Counted from the first letter of the stretch, positions 35,943-44,586 are shown. The stretch is 64,000 nucleotides of DNA from Streptomyces echinatus (GCF_014203595.1 NZ_JACHJK010000003.1:761907-825906), one strand, 5' to 3'. Program-made: numbers and translations. Notes: generated from the letters alone by a model not told the origin.

Positions 35943-36824
35943 GTGATCGAACTGGCCGCGGTGTTCGCCGTCGCGGGAGCGGCGAGCAACGCCGTGGGCA
36001 CCGCGTTCCAGCGCAAGGCTGCCTCGGACAGCAAGCGCGGCGGGCTCCGCCTGATCGCGGAGCTGGTGCGCCGGCCCTACTGGATGATCGGCATGGCCGG
36101 CGTGATCTGCGCCGCGCTGTTCCAGAGTCTCGCCCTGGTCAACGGCCCGCTCGCGCTGGTCCAGCCGCTGTTCATCCTGGAACTTCCCTTCGCGCTGCTC
36201 GTCGCCGCCCCGCTGATGCACCGGCGGCTGCCGCGCTCGGGCTGGTGGGGGGTCGCCGGCTGTGTGGCGGGGCTCGCCGTCCTGCTGATCGCGGCCGCCC
36301 CGCACGGCGCGACCGACCAGGCACCGCTCGTCCGGTGGATCCCGGCTGTGTGCCTGTGTGCCGGTGCGATGGCGGTGGCGGTACTGCTGGCCGGCCGGGG
36401 GCGCCCGCCGGCCCGGCGCGCGGCCCTGCTGGCGGCCGCCTCCGCGATCGGCAACGCCCTGACCGCCGCGCTGCTGAAGTCGGCCAGTGGGACGTTCGCC
36501 GACCACGGCTTCACCGCGTTCCTGCGGTCCTGGCAGACATACGGCTTCGCGCTGGCCGGCACGGCCGCCGTGCTCCTGCTGGAGAACGCGCTGCAGGCCG
36601 GTCCCCTGGCAGCGGCCCAGCCCGCGCTGACCATCGGTGACGCGGTGGTGAGCCTCACCCTCGGCATCACCCTCTTCGACGAGCGGATCCGCACCGGGTG
36701 GTGGCTCGTACCCGAGACGTGCGGTGCCCTGCTGATCGTGGCGGGGGTGCTGGTCCTCAGCCGGGCCGTCCAGCACATCGTCGTGCTCCCCGTCCCGGCC
36801 GAGGGGCAGAATGTGGCCTCGTGA
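35943..36824 (+). CDS. DMT family transporter
   Basis: A 293-residue membrane protein from GTG 35943 with about nine or ten hydrophobic helices in two similar halves (GLVNGPLALVQPLFILELP in the first and LENALQAGPLAAAQPALTIGDAVVSL in the second; key parts NGPLALVQP and QAGPLAAAQP). This is the EamA/NIPA-like drug and metabolite transporter plan. Substrate unknown. It converges with the P450 gene 69 bp away; it could export the peptide product but there is no sequence proof. Confidence 0.85.
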   Translation: MIELAAVFAVAGAASNAVGTAFQRKAASDSKRGGLRLIAELVRRPYWMIGMAGVICAALFQSLALVNGPLALVQPLFILELPFALLVAAPLMHRRLPRSGWWGVAGCVAGLAVLLIAAAPHGATDQAPLVRWIPAVCLCAGAMAVAVLLAGRGRPPARRAALLAAASAIGNALTAALLKSASGTFADHGFTAFLRSWQTYGFALAGTAAVLLLENALQAGPLAAAQPALTIGDAVVSLTLGITLFDERIRTGWWLVPETCGALLIVAGVLVLSRAVQHIVVLPVPAEGQNVAS

Positions 36825-36892
36825 GGCCGCTCGGGGGCGGCGACCAGCGGCGCGCGAGGTGGCCGGCGGCACGGGCCCCCGGGCCGGCGCCG

Positions 36893-37939
36893 TCAGCGCG
36901 ACCGGGTCAGCCGCACCTCCTCCACGCCCAGCAGCCCGAGCAGCGGGACCCGGCCGGCCCGCTGACCGGGGTCGACCACCAGGCCGGAGCCGCGGACGAG
37001 GTCGAGCAGCAGCTCGGCCAGCGGCATGACCATGTGCCGGCCCCAGCAGCGCTCCGACGAGTGGCCGAAGGGCAGATAGCCCGGGGCGGTGTCCGGGTCG
37101 AGGCTGTCCCAGCGCTCCGGGCGGAAGGTGTCCGGGGCGTCCCAGAGCGCGGGGTCCCGGTGGGACAGCAGCGGCAGCACCAGGACGTCGTCCCGCTCGC
37201 CGATCCGGCCGTCGACGGCCGGGTACTCGGGCGACGCGTTGCGCAGCACGTTCCACGAGGGCGGCAGCAGCCGCAGGGACTCCAGGACGATGTTCCGGTT
37301 GGATGTGCCGGCGTCGAACGGGGCGCCCAGCCAGAGGGCGTTGGCCACCAGGGTGGACACGGTGAAGCACACGGGGGCCGCGGCTCTGCGGTACATGCCC
37401 ATGGCGTAGCGCCGTTCCTGGTACCCGCGTGCCCGCGCCGCGCGGTCCGCGAGTCCGGTGAGCCGGGCGCCGGGCCGGGGCCAGCCGGGCAGCGCGGCAC
37501 CGACGGCGATCACGGACCAGGTCAGCTTGGGTGTGAGTTCCAGGGCGCGGCTCATCAGCATGCGCAGCCGGTAGGGGTCCTGGCCGAGGATGAGATCGCG
37601 CAGGAAGAGGTGCCCGGTCAGCGGCCAGGGCCCGGCGAGGTCCACGTTCCGGGGCAGGGGCCCGGACAGGGCCTCGCGCACGTCGTTGCCGATGGTGCGG
37701 GTGACCGTAGAGGCCTCGGTACGGCTGATGGACCGCCCGTGCAGCGGCTTGAAGGTGGGGCGCTCGGTCTCGGTCGCCCGGCGCGCGGCCAGGATGCGGT
37801 CGGCGACCTCGTGTCCCGCGACCCCGATGGTGTCGGGTTCGAGCCGGAAGACGTCCTGGCCCAGGTGGTCGCCGATGAGCGCGGCGAGCCGCGGGGCGAA
37901 CACGGTGGTACGCGCGGGCGCGGCGGAAGACGGCGGCAT
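36893..37939 (-). CDS. Cytochrome P450 of a tryptorubin-like (atropopeptide) RiPP locus
   Basis: A 348-residue P450 from ATG 37939 with GGAGGAG directly upstream. The heme loop FGHSSERCWG (about 297-306, Cys ligand), ExxR (ESLR near 220) and PERW are present. It is short by about 50 residues compared with usual bacterial P450s, and the I-helix region (PVCFTVSTLVANALWL) lacks the usual AGxET acid-alcohol pair. It lies 123 bp downstream of a 26-codon gene ending in AWYLWY. In atropopeptide clusters one P450 forms the aromatic C-C and C-N crosslinks of the core, and that is the inferred role. Confidence 0.88.
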   Translation of the reverse strand: MPPSSAAPARTTVFAPRLAALIGDHLGQDVFRLEPDTIGVAGHEVADRILAARRATETERPTFKPLHGRSISRTEASTVTRTIGNDVREALSGPLPRNVDLAGPWPLTGHLFLRDLILGQDPYRLRMLMSRALELTPKLTWSVIAVGAALPGWPRPGARLTGLADRAARARGYQERRYAMGMYRRAAAPVCFTVSTLVANALWLGAPFDAGTSNRNIVLESLRLLPPSWNVLRNASPEYPAVDGRIGERDDVLVLPLLSHRDPALWDAPDTFRPERWDSLDPDTAPGYLPFGHSSERCWGRHMVMPLAELLLDLVRGSGLVVDPGQRAGRVPLLGLLGVEEVRLTRSR

Positions 37940-38062
37940 GGCTCCTCCGGTACGGGGACGGGGCGGGGAGGGCGACCGCGGCACGGCGGGACACCGCTGC
38001 CCGTCCGGACCGCGGCGCGGACGGACAACGATGTCACCGTGGGTGCGCGCGGCGGCGCCGGA

Positions 38063-38143
38063 TCAGTACCAGAGGTACCAGGCGTTGGCCTTGAGGCTCT
38101 TGTTGGCGGCAACCCTGTTACGGATGGCGAAAAGAAGCTTCAT
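38063..38143 (-). CDS. Atropopeptide (tryptorubin-like) precursor peptide, core AWYLWY
   Basis: A 26-codon gene, ATG 38143 to TGA 38063, with a strong ribosome site (GGGGAGG, 7 bases upstream). The product starts MKLLFAIRNRV, continues AANKSLKAN and ends AWYLWY. The last six residues differ from the tryptorubin A core AWYIWY only by Leu for Ile. The basic leader with Asn before the core and the following P450 gene match the known atropopeptide cluster plan. The gap 38144-38559 upstream holds its promoter region, including repeated GATCGCCGAT/A motifs (about 38300-38320) on the minus strand. Confidence 0.85.
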   Translation of the reverse strand: MKLLFAIRNRVAANKSLKANAWYLWY

Positions 38144-38452
38144 CACTGCACCTCCCCTCGGGGACGGACGGGTGACACGCGTCGGCTCCGGCGGAGGACC
38201 GGTGAAGATCGCGTGTCGGCGACCCCCGGAACCTTCCCGCGATGGTTCACCGCTTAATCGCCGAGGCGGTCAAAGACGTTGCCACGCAGTCGATTTCGGA
38301 CTTTCGGCGATCATCGGCGATCCGGTTTGACCCGTCGGCCCGGCATGCGCCCACCGCACCGCCGCCGGGACCCGAGCCACAGGTGGCAGCCGTGCCGACC
38401 GCCCGGATACCGGACGGCCGGTCGTCCGGAGCGGACGCGCCCCGCACCGCAC

Positions 38453-38482
38453 CCGGCCGTTCCCCGGCCGGGGAACGGCCGG
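38453..38482. promoter_or_regulatory. Perfect 30-bp palindrome
   Basis: CCGGCCGTTCCCCGG followed directly by its exact reverse complement. It lies 78 bp past the stop of the CMD gene and about 310 bp before the precursor start, both on the minus strand. It could be a terminator of the upstream genes or a large operator. Confidence 0.6.
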
Positions 38483-38559
38483 AGATTGGCCGGATGCTCA
38501 CGCGCGGGCAGCGCCCGGGCGTCTACGGCATCGCGCCCCCGGAGACACCCGGCACTGTG

Positions 38560-39081
38560 TCACCGCTCGGCCCGCACCGGATGCCGGCTCATGATCGAGA
38601 CCCGGTTGAACGCGTTGATGGTGACGGCGACCCAGATCACCGCGGCCACCTGATCGTCGGTGAGCACCTCCCGCGCCGCGGCGTGGGCGACGTCCTGTGC
38701 GGCGCCGTCGGCCGCGGCGGTCGTCGCCTCGGCCAGGGCCAGGGCGGCCCGTTCGGCGGGGGTGAACAGCTCGGTGTCGCGCCAGGCGGCCAGCACCCCG
38801 AGGCGCCGCGGAGTGTCGCCCGCCCGCAGCGCGGCCCGGGTGTGCACGTCCAGGCAGGAGGCGCAGCCGTTGATCTGCGAGACGCGGAGGTTGACCAGCT
38901 CGACCAGGACGCGGTCCAGCCCGGCGTCGGCGGCGACCGCGCGGACCGCCTCGGACGTCTGCACCAGGGCGTGGTACGCCTTCGGGCTCTGCTTGTCGAT
39001 GAAGATCCGCCGGGTGGCGCCGGCCGGGACGGGACTGGTCAGCTCGGACTCGCTGGTCAAGACGGACTCCTCCGGACTCAT
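38560..39081 (-). CDS. Carboxymuconolactone decarboxylase / AhpD-like protein
   Basis: A 173-residue all-helical protein with the AhpD/CMD motif INGCASCLDVHTRAALRAG (CxxC plus His) near residue 76, then VIWVAVTINAFNRVSI. The CxxC supports alkylhydroperoxidase-like redox activity. ATG 39081 has no ribosome site, whereas TTG 39060 (residue 8) is preceded by CGGAGGAG at 6 bases and may be the true start. It is 20 bp behind the hydrolase gene on the same strand and upstream of the RiPP precursor. Confidence 0.9.
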   Translation of the reverse strand: MSPEESVLTSESELTSPVPAGATRRIFIDKQSPKAYHALVQTSEAVRAVAADAGLDRVLVELVNLRVSQINGCASCLDVHTRAALRAGDTPRRLGVLAAWRDTELFTPAERAALALAEATTAAADGAAQDVAHAAAREVLTDDQVAAVIWVAVTINAFNRVSIMSRHPVRAER

Positions 39082-39101
39082 CTTTGTTGAAGATGAAACT
39101 A

Positions 39102-40694
39102 TCACGGAGCGGGGCAGCTGACGTCCGCCGAGGGCAGCCGGCCAGTGGCGAGATAGGCGTTGACCGTGGAGTCCACGCACGGGCTGCCGAAGACGCCGTA
39201 GACCCCGTGCTGGTCCGCTCCCCGCAGCGTCACCAGACGGGAACTCGGCCAGTCGTGGTGTACCGTCCGGGCACTGCGGTAGGTGGTGCGCGGGTCGCCG
39301 GTGGCGTTCACGAGCAGGGCCGGCAGATCGTCCCGGATCGTGGTCGTGCGTTCGCGCGGCGGGCCCCAGAACGCGCAGGGGTTGATGTCTTTCGTGACCG
39401 GGGCGAACAACCGGTCCCGGGTGCCGGCGCGCCGCAGATCCCGCCAGTACGTCTCCGGGTCGTGCGACGCGGGAACGTCCCCGCACAGGATGGACGTCTG
39501 CGCGCTGCCGTAGACGGACTCGTCGCCGGTCAGCACGAACTTCAGGGTCGAGGCCAGCCACGGGGACGGCGAGACCGTCCGGCCCCCGGCGGCGCGCCGC
39601 AGGTCGCGCACGGCCTCGGCGAAGTCGCCGTAGGCCTTGGGGTTGTCCTGCGAGAGCCCGTTGAAGACGATGACAGGCAGGACGTGTTCGTCCACGCGGT
39701 AGCCGCCGACACGCAGCGGGGTGCGGGCGGCGGCCGACCGGGCGGCTTCGACGGCCGCCAGCACGGCGCTCCGGGTGCCGCCGAGCCCGTAGGCCACGGC
39801 GTGCGCGGCGGTCCAGTCGGCCCAGTCGCGCAGGGCGTGCCGGTTGGCCTCCTCGGTGCCCCGCAGCAGCCGGGGACCGTAGCCGGCGGGTGCCACCACG
39901 CCGTCCAGGACGACCCGGTCGGTGCGCCCGGGGAACATCGTCGCGTACACCTGGCCGAGATAACTGCCGTAGGAGTAGCCCAGGTAGGAGATCCGGCGTT
40001 CGCCCAGCGCCGCACGGACCACGTCCATGTCGCGCGCGGTGTCGCGGGTGGTCGCGTACGGCAGCAGGTCACCGGCGTGGGTACGGCAGCGGCGGGCGAG
40101 GTCCGCGGAGAAGGCGACCATGCGGCCGAAGGCGGCGCGGCCGGTGCCGGCCCCGCGGATCATGCTTCCGGTGGGCCAGTGGCAGTCCAGCGGGGTGCTC
40201 CGGCCGACGAACCGGGGGTCCACGCCCACCACGTCGTAGCGGGCGGCGACGTCCTTCATGGCGCTGCGCACCCAGGGCGGATCGCCGATCGTCTGCCCGC
40301 CGGGGCCACCGCTGTTGAGCAGCAGCGCGCCTGCCCGGTGGGTGGTGTCGGTGCCCCGGATCCGCGAGATCGCCACGCTGATCGTGCGGCCGTCGGGACG
40401 GGCGTAGTCCAACGGGACGGTGACGTCCGCGCATTGGGCCCCGGCCTGTTCGAGCTCCTTGCCGGTGGTGTCGTCGGGGCCGAGCAGACAGCTCTTCCAG
40501 TGCAGCCGCTGGTCGTGGTAGCGGGCGAGGGGGTCGGTGGCCGGGCGGGCCGCGGCGGGCGGGGCGGGGGCGGTGCCCAGAGCCAGTGCGCCCGCCAGGG
40601 ACAGGACGACGGCCGCCGCGGCCCGCCCGGTGAAGCGGCGCGGACGGCCGGGGCGCGGACGGCACCCGTTGTCCCGGGAGGTGGTACTGGTCAT
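39102..40694 (-). CDS. Secreted alpha/beta hydrolase, tripeptidyl aminopeptidase-like
   Basis: A 530-residue exported hydrolase. A twin-basic N-terminus and hydrophobic core (AAAAVVLSLAGALALGTAPA) form the signal peptide. LLLNSGGPGGQTI is the oxyanion region; LGYSYGSYLGQVYA near residue 240 holds the nucleophile Ser; Asp and His follow in LLVNATGDPRT and GADQHGVYG of the TAP-like C-terminal domain. It fits Streptomyces SlpD/SlpE and tripeptidyl aminopeptidases. ATG overlaps the upstream gene stop by 4 bp. A role in trimming the precursor leader is only a suggestion. Confidence 0.9.
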   Translation of the reverse strand: MTSTTSRDNGCRPRPGRPRRFTGRAAAAVVLSLAGALALGTAPAPPAAARPATDPLARYHDQRLHWKSCLLGPDDTTGKELEQAGAQCADVTVPLDYARPDGRTISVAISRIRGTDTTHRAGALLLNSGGPGGQTIGDPPWVRSAMKDVAARYDVVGVDPRFVGRSTPLDCHWPTGSMIRGAGTGRAAFGRMVAFSADLARRCRTHAGDLLPYATTRDTARDMDVVRAALGERRISYLGYSYGSYLGQVYATMFPGRTDRVVLDGVVAPAGYGPRLLRGTEEANRHALRDWADWTAAHAVAYGLGGTRSAVLAAVEAARSAAARTPLRVGGYRVDEHVLPVIVFNGLSQDNPKAYGDFAEAVRDLRRAAGGRTVSPSPWLASTLKFVLTGDESVYGSAQTSILCGDVPASHDPETYWRDLRRAGTRDRLFAPVTKDINPCAFWGPPRERTTTIRDDLPALLVNATGDPRTTYRSARTVHHDWPSSRLVTLRGADQHGVYGVFGSPCVDSTVNAYLATGRLPSADVSCPAP

Positions 40695-41896
40695 GCGGAT
40701 GTCCTTTCGGCGGACGTGCCCTCGCAGAGGGCCTTGTCGACGACGTCGAGGAAGTCCAGTTCGGCCTGGAGCGTGGCGGGCACCTCGTTCAGGACGAAGG
40801 CCACGCGGCGGCCGCCCGGACCGACGGCGGCCAGCGCCCGGTGCCCGCCGGGCACGGTCCCGGCGTGGCCCTCCCAGCTGCCGCCGCACGACAGTGGTGA
40901 GGAGATCAGGCCGAGCCCGTAGCGGGCGCCGGGCCAGAGCCGGTCGGGGTCCGCGGCCACCGTCCGCCGCATCTCGGCGAGTTGCGGTGCGGGCAGCAGC
41001 CGCCCGGAGAAGAGGGCGGCGGTGAACCGGTTCAGGTCGGCCGGAGTGGAGATCAGGGCGCCGCCGACACCGCCGAAGGTCGTGTTCCAGGCGGTGCCGT
41101 CCGCACGGCGGCCGTCGGCCGCGGTGAAGTAGCTGTGCGAATGCGGGCCCCGGATGCGGGCGTCGTCACCGGGCCAGTACGTGTCGCGCAGGCCCAGCGG
41201 CGCGATGATGCGACGGGTGATCTCCGACTCGGGGCTGTGGCCGGTGACCTCGCGGACGATCAGCCCGGCGACGAGGTAGTTGGTGGTCGCGTAGTGCCAG
41301 GCGCGCTCCGGGCGCGGCAGCCGCAGGGCGCGGGCGACGAGCCGGCGCGGCTCGAAGTGGCGGTACCGCACCCGTTCGGGGTGCTCCCACTCCGGGGCTT
41401 CGAGGTAGTCCGGGAGCCCGCTGGTGTGCTGGAGGAGCTGTCGTACGGTGATCCGGCGGCCGTCGTGTCCGCCGGCGCGGATCAGGCCCGGCAGGTAACG
41501 CTCGACGGGCGCGTCCAGGGACAGCCGCCGCTCGGCGGCGAGTTGCAGGACGACCGTCGCGGTGAAGGTCTTGGTGACGCTGCCGACGCGCAGCCGGTCG
41601 GTGGCGTTCATGGCCCGGCCGGTGCCGAGATCGGCCACGCCGTCGGTCACCGTCCAGCGGGCGCAGGGGGCGGCCGGGTCGGGGCCGGTGACCAGGACCG
41701 CGGCGCCGGCGAACCGGTCGTGCGCCACGAGGTGGTGCACGGACCGGCTCAGCTCCGGATGCGGGCCGCACGGGCGGGACGCGTCCCGGTGCGACTGCGC
41801 GACGGCGGCCGGGGCGGCGCCGAGCAGACAGGCCATGGCCACGGCGGCGAGGCCGGTGCGTCGTCGAAGTGTCGTACTGCGTAAGGGGATTGCCAT
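40691..41896 (-). CDS. Secreted serine hydrolase (class C beta-lactamase / D-Ala-D-Ala carboxypeptidase fold)
   Basis: A 401-residue protein with signal peptide (residues 1-34, TGLAAVAMACLLGAAPAAVAQS in part). Active site: SVTK (Ser106, Lys109), YATTN at 202-206 taking the place of YxN, and a C-terminal GHAGTVPGG element. This is the S12 peptidase family of Streptomyces R61-type DD-peptidases and esterases. It begins a run of same-strand genes (hydrolase, CMD protein, RiPP precursor, P450). Confidence 0.9.
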   Translation of the reverse strand: MAIPLRSTTLRRRTGLAAVAMACLLGAAPAAVAQSHRDASRPCGPHPELSRSVHHLVAHDRFAGAAVLVTGPDPAAPCARWTVTDGVADLGTGRAMNATDRLRVGSVTKTFTATVVLQLAAERRLSLDAPVERYLPGLIRAGGHDGRRITVRQLLQHTSGLPDYLEAPEWEHPERVRYRHFEPRRLVARALRLPRPERAWHYATTNYLVAGLIVREVTGHSPESEITRRIIAPLGLRDTYWPGDDARIRGPHSHSYFTAADGRRADGTAWNTTFGGVGGALISTPADLNRFTAALFSGRLLPAPQLAEMRRTVAADPDRLWPGARYGLGLISSPLSCGGSWEGHAGTVPGGHRALAAVGPGGRRVAFVLNEVPATLQAELDFLDVVDKALCEGTSAERTSA

Positions 41897-42222
41897 GTGA
41901 CAGCACGCTAGGGATCTTTCGGGGCGTACTCATTCCGGCTGGCAGGCGATTCGGTACGGGGGTCAGCACCAGCGCGCGGGGGGAGGCAGGCCCCCGGGCC
42001 CGCCGGGCCGGACGGCCCGGGAACGGTCGGACGGCCCCGGCAAGACCGGCCTCGGACGACCACCAACGGGTGCTCCGATGCGCGGGTTTGCCGTGCGGCC
42101 CGGCGGCTGATCGCCCCCTCACACAGCAGTGCCAAGGGTGAACCGCGGGCGTTACGGCGTCTCCCGGTCCGGGGACTGACACGCTGCTGGAGACGATCCG
42201 GCCCCTCACCCGGGAGAGGGCC
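41897..42222. other. Gene-free 326-bp divergent region
   Basis: Between the serine hydrolase and the prenyltransferase. GC-rich; contains the 5' region of both transcripts. I see no clear hexamers, repeats or small ORF with a ribosome site. Confidence 0.4.
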
Positions 42223-43062
42223 GTGAGGCGGCGGACGGTCCGCCCGTCGCCGCTGGGGGGCAGTGTGACGGCCGAGGAAGTCATCGACGGTTCCGCCGTG
42301 TTCCCCGATCCGGCCCGGGGCCGGCCGCGGGGCGAGGCACGCCGGAGGGTCCCCCGGCACGTCGCCTGCGTGATGGACGGCAACGGCCGCTGGGCGGCAC
42401 GCCGGTCGCTGCCCCGTACGTCGGGTCACCGCGCGGCGGAGACGACGGTGATCGACGTCATCGAGGCGGCGCGGACGGCCGGCGTGGAATGGCTGAGCCT
42501 GTACGCGTTCTCCACGGAGAACTGGCAACGGCCGGGCAGCGAGGTCGACTTCCTCATGCGACTGGTCCGCCGCGTGGTGCGCAAACACGCACCCGTGCTG
42601 CACCTGCGCGGAATCCGCTGCCGCTTCCTCGGAGTGACGGATCCACGCATCCCTCCGGCGCTGGCCCGGGACTTCGCCGACCTGATGACGCTGACCGGTG
42701 AGAACCGGGGCATGACGCTGACCGTGGCGTTCGATCACGGCGGACGCGGCGACATCGTGGCGGCGGCACGGTCGCTGATCCGCAGCGGAGTGCCGGCCGA
42801 GGCCGTGGACGAGCGGAGCTTCGCCGCCCATCTGCCCTTTCCCGACACACCCGATGTGGACCTCGTCATCCGCACCTCCGGGGAACAGCGCATCTCCAAC
42901 TTCATGCTGTGGCAGGTCGCCTACGCGGAATGGATCTTCCCGCCGGTCCTCTGGCCCGACTTCCGCGCGGCTCACTTCCTGGAGTGCCTGGACACCTATC
43001 GACAGCGCGATCGCCGCTTCGGCGGCGTGACCCCGAACGCGAACGGAGAACGACGACCGTGA
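42223..43062 (+). CDS. Cis-prenyltransferase (undecaprenyl diphosphate synthase family)
   Basis: A 279-residue UppS-like enzyme: HVACVMDGNGRWA (catalytic Asp52 and phosphate loop), SLYAFSTENWQRP, and the C-terminal DLVIRTSGEQRISNFMLWQ that binds isopentenyl diphosphate. It extends an allylic diphosphate with cis units. GTG 42223 follows GGGAGAGGG; GTG 42265 is an alternative. The coupling by a 4-bp GTGA overlap to an oxygenase/EF-hand gene points to specialised isoprenoid metabolism rather than the housekeeping undecaprenyl pathway. Confidence 0.92.
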   Translation: MRRRTVRPSPLGGSVTAEEVIDGSAVFPDPARGRPRGEARRRVPRHVACVMDGNGRWAARRSLPRTSGHRAAETTVIDVIEAARTAGVEWLSLYAFSTENWQRPGSEVDFLMRLVRRVVRKHAPVLHLRGIRCRFLGVTDPRIPPALARDFADLMTLTGENRGMTLTVAFDHGGRGDIVAAARSLIRSGVPAEAVDERSFAAHLPFPDTPDVDLVIRTSGEQRISNFMLWQVAYAEWIFPPVLWPDFRAAHFLECLDTYRQRDRRFGGVTPNANGERRP

Positions 43063-44558
43063 CCGACACAGGCAGCGACGGACCCGCCGGCACCGGTGCC
43101 GACCACAGCGACCGGCGCCCCGGGCAGCCGGCACACGACGAGGCACCCCTGTTCGGTCCGGACAGCCGGTTCCACGCGTTCTTCCACGATCCGCGCTGGG
43201 CCCTGTCCATCGTCCGGGCGACCGTGCTGGAGGCCGCGCACCCGCAGGTCGGCGCGGCGCTGACCGACAACTCGACGTTCGTGGCCCATCCGTGGCGCCG
43301 GCTGCGCAACACGGTCGTGAGCCTGCAGCGCATGTTCGGCGCGGACGACGAGGTCCGGCGCAGGGAGGCCGCCCGGCTCAACCGGCTGCACGCACGGCTG
43401 AAGGGTGCCGACGCGCACGACCGGCCGTACGACGCGATGGATCCCGCGGTGCGGGGCTGGGTGGTGGCGACCCTCTTCGAGAGCAGCGTCACGATGTGCC
43501 GGCTCAGTGGGCAGCCGCTGGAGCGGGGTGACATGGATCGGCTGTACGCGGAGTTCCGGGCCTATCTGGCGGCTCTGGAGGGGGACGCCGGTCATCTGCC
43601 GCCCACAGTGCAGGAGTTCTGGCCCTACTACGACCGGGTGGTCGAGGAGGAGCTGGAGAACACCGAGGCGATGCGCGTCATCCTGTACCGGCTCTTCGAC
43701 CATCTCCCGGCGCCGCCGCTGCTGCACGGCCTGCCCGCCATGTGGGCGGCCGGCCGCGCGGTCGCCGGTCCCCTCATCGGTGTGATCACCGTGGCGTCGC
43801 TTCCGGAGCCCTTCCGCCGCCGGGCGGGTCTGCCCGAGATGCCCGGCGCCCAGACCCTGATGCAGGGCGCCTATCTGGCCGCGGGCCTCGCCCGCTTCCT
43901 CCCGGACGGCTGGATCCAGCCCGAGGGCATCGCGAAGCTCCTCGCCCTCGATCCCGGCGGCGACGACCCCCGGGCCCGGTCGATCGGCGCGCTGACCGAC
44001 CGTATGAAGCGGGCGGGGGCCCTGGTCCGGCTGCTCGCACCCCTTCCGCCGGAGCCGGACCCCGCCGGGGGAACCGATGTGCGGCGCGAAGCCGAGGCGT
44101 TCTTCACGGCGGTGCTGGACCAGACCGGGGACGGCTATCTGGACTGGCCCGACCTCGCCGCCATGGCCCGGGAGGTCGCCGGCCGTCTCGACCTGGACGA
44201 GCCGGACGAGACGCGGCTCTACGACGCCTTCGCCGGCTGGTGGCGGGAGCTCCAGGCGGCTCTCGACACCGACGGCGACGGCCGCGTCAGCGTCCGGGAG
44301 TACGCCGAGGCCGTGCCGTCGCTCGCCGGCCCCGCCCTGATCCGGGTCGCCGAGGTGCTCTTCGACGTCACCGACACGGACGGCGACCGGCGCGTCGACG
44401 CGGACGAGTACCGGGCGCTGTTCCGCCGGGGTTTCCGCAGGGACATGGCCGGCGCCGACGGCACGTACTCGCGTGCCGCGTTCGTGCGGGACTTCCTGTC
44501 GTTCATGGCGGGCCGTGAGCGCTCCACCGCCTACGACCCGCTGTTCTCCGACGCGTGA
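43059..44558 (+). CDS. DUF2236/MpaB-like oxygenase fused to calerythrin-type EF-hands
   Basis: A 499-residue two-part protein from GTG 43059. Residues 25-310 match the DUF2236 oxygenase family (HAFFHDPRWALSIVRAT, VLEAAHPQVGAAL, PYDAMDPAVRGWVVATLFESS), related to MpaB and rubber oxygenase Lcp, heme proteins that cleave isoprenoid chains. Residues 350-480 hold three EF-hand loops beginning at 354 (DQTGDGYLDWPD), 403 (DTDGDGRVSVRE) and 439 (DTDGDRRVDADE). The third has Arg at loop position 6. The WVHAT His often seen in this family reads WVVAT. Translational coupling to a cis-prenyltransferase suggests that it oxidises a polyprenyl product, perhaps under calcium control. Confidence 0.8.
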   Translation: MTDTGSDGPAGTGADHSDRRPGQPAHDEAPLFGPDSRFHAFFHDPRWALSIVRATVLEAAHPQVGAALTDNSTFVAHPWRRLRNTVVSLQRMFGADDEVRRREAARLNRLHARLKGADAHDRPYDAMDPAVRGWVVATLFESSVTMCRLSGQPLERGDMDRLYAEFRAYLAALEGDAGHLPPTVQEFWPYYDRVVEEELENTEAMRVILYRLFDHLPAPPLLHGLPAMWAAGRAVAGPLIGVITVASLPEPFRRRAGLPEMPGAQTLMQGAYLAAGLARFLPDGWIQPEGIAKLLALDPGGDDPRARSIGALTDRMKRAGALVRLLAPLPPEPDPAGGTDVRREAEAFFTAVLDQTGDGYLDWPDLAAMAREVAGRLDLDEPDETRLYDAFAGWWRELQAALDTDGDGRVSVREYAEAVPSLAGPALIRVAEVLFDVTDTDGDRRVDADEYRALFRRGFRRDMAGADGTYSRAAFVRDFLSFMAGRERSTAYDPLFSDA

Positions 44559-44586
44559 CCCGCGGTCCGGACGGGGCGGGGCCCGG

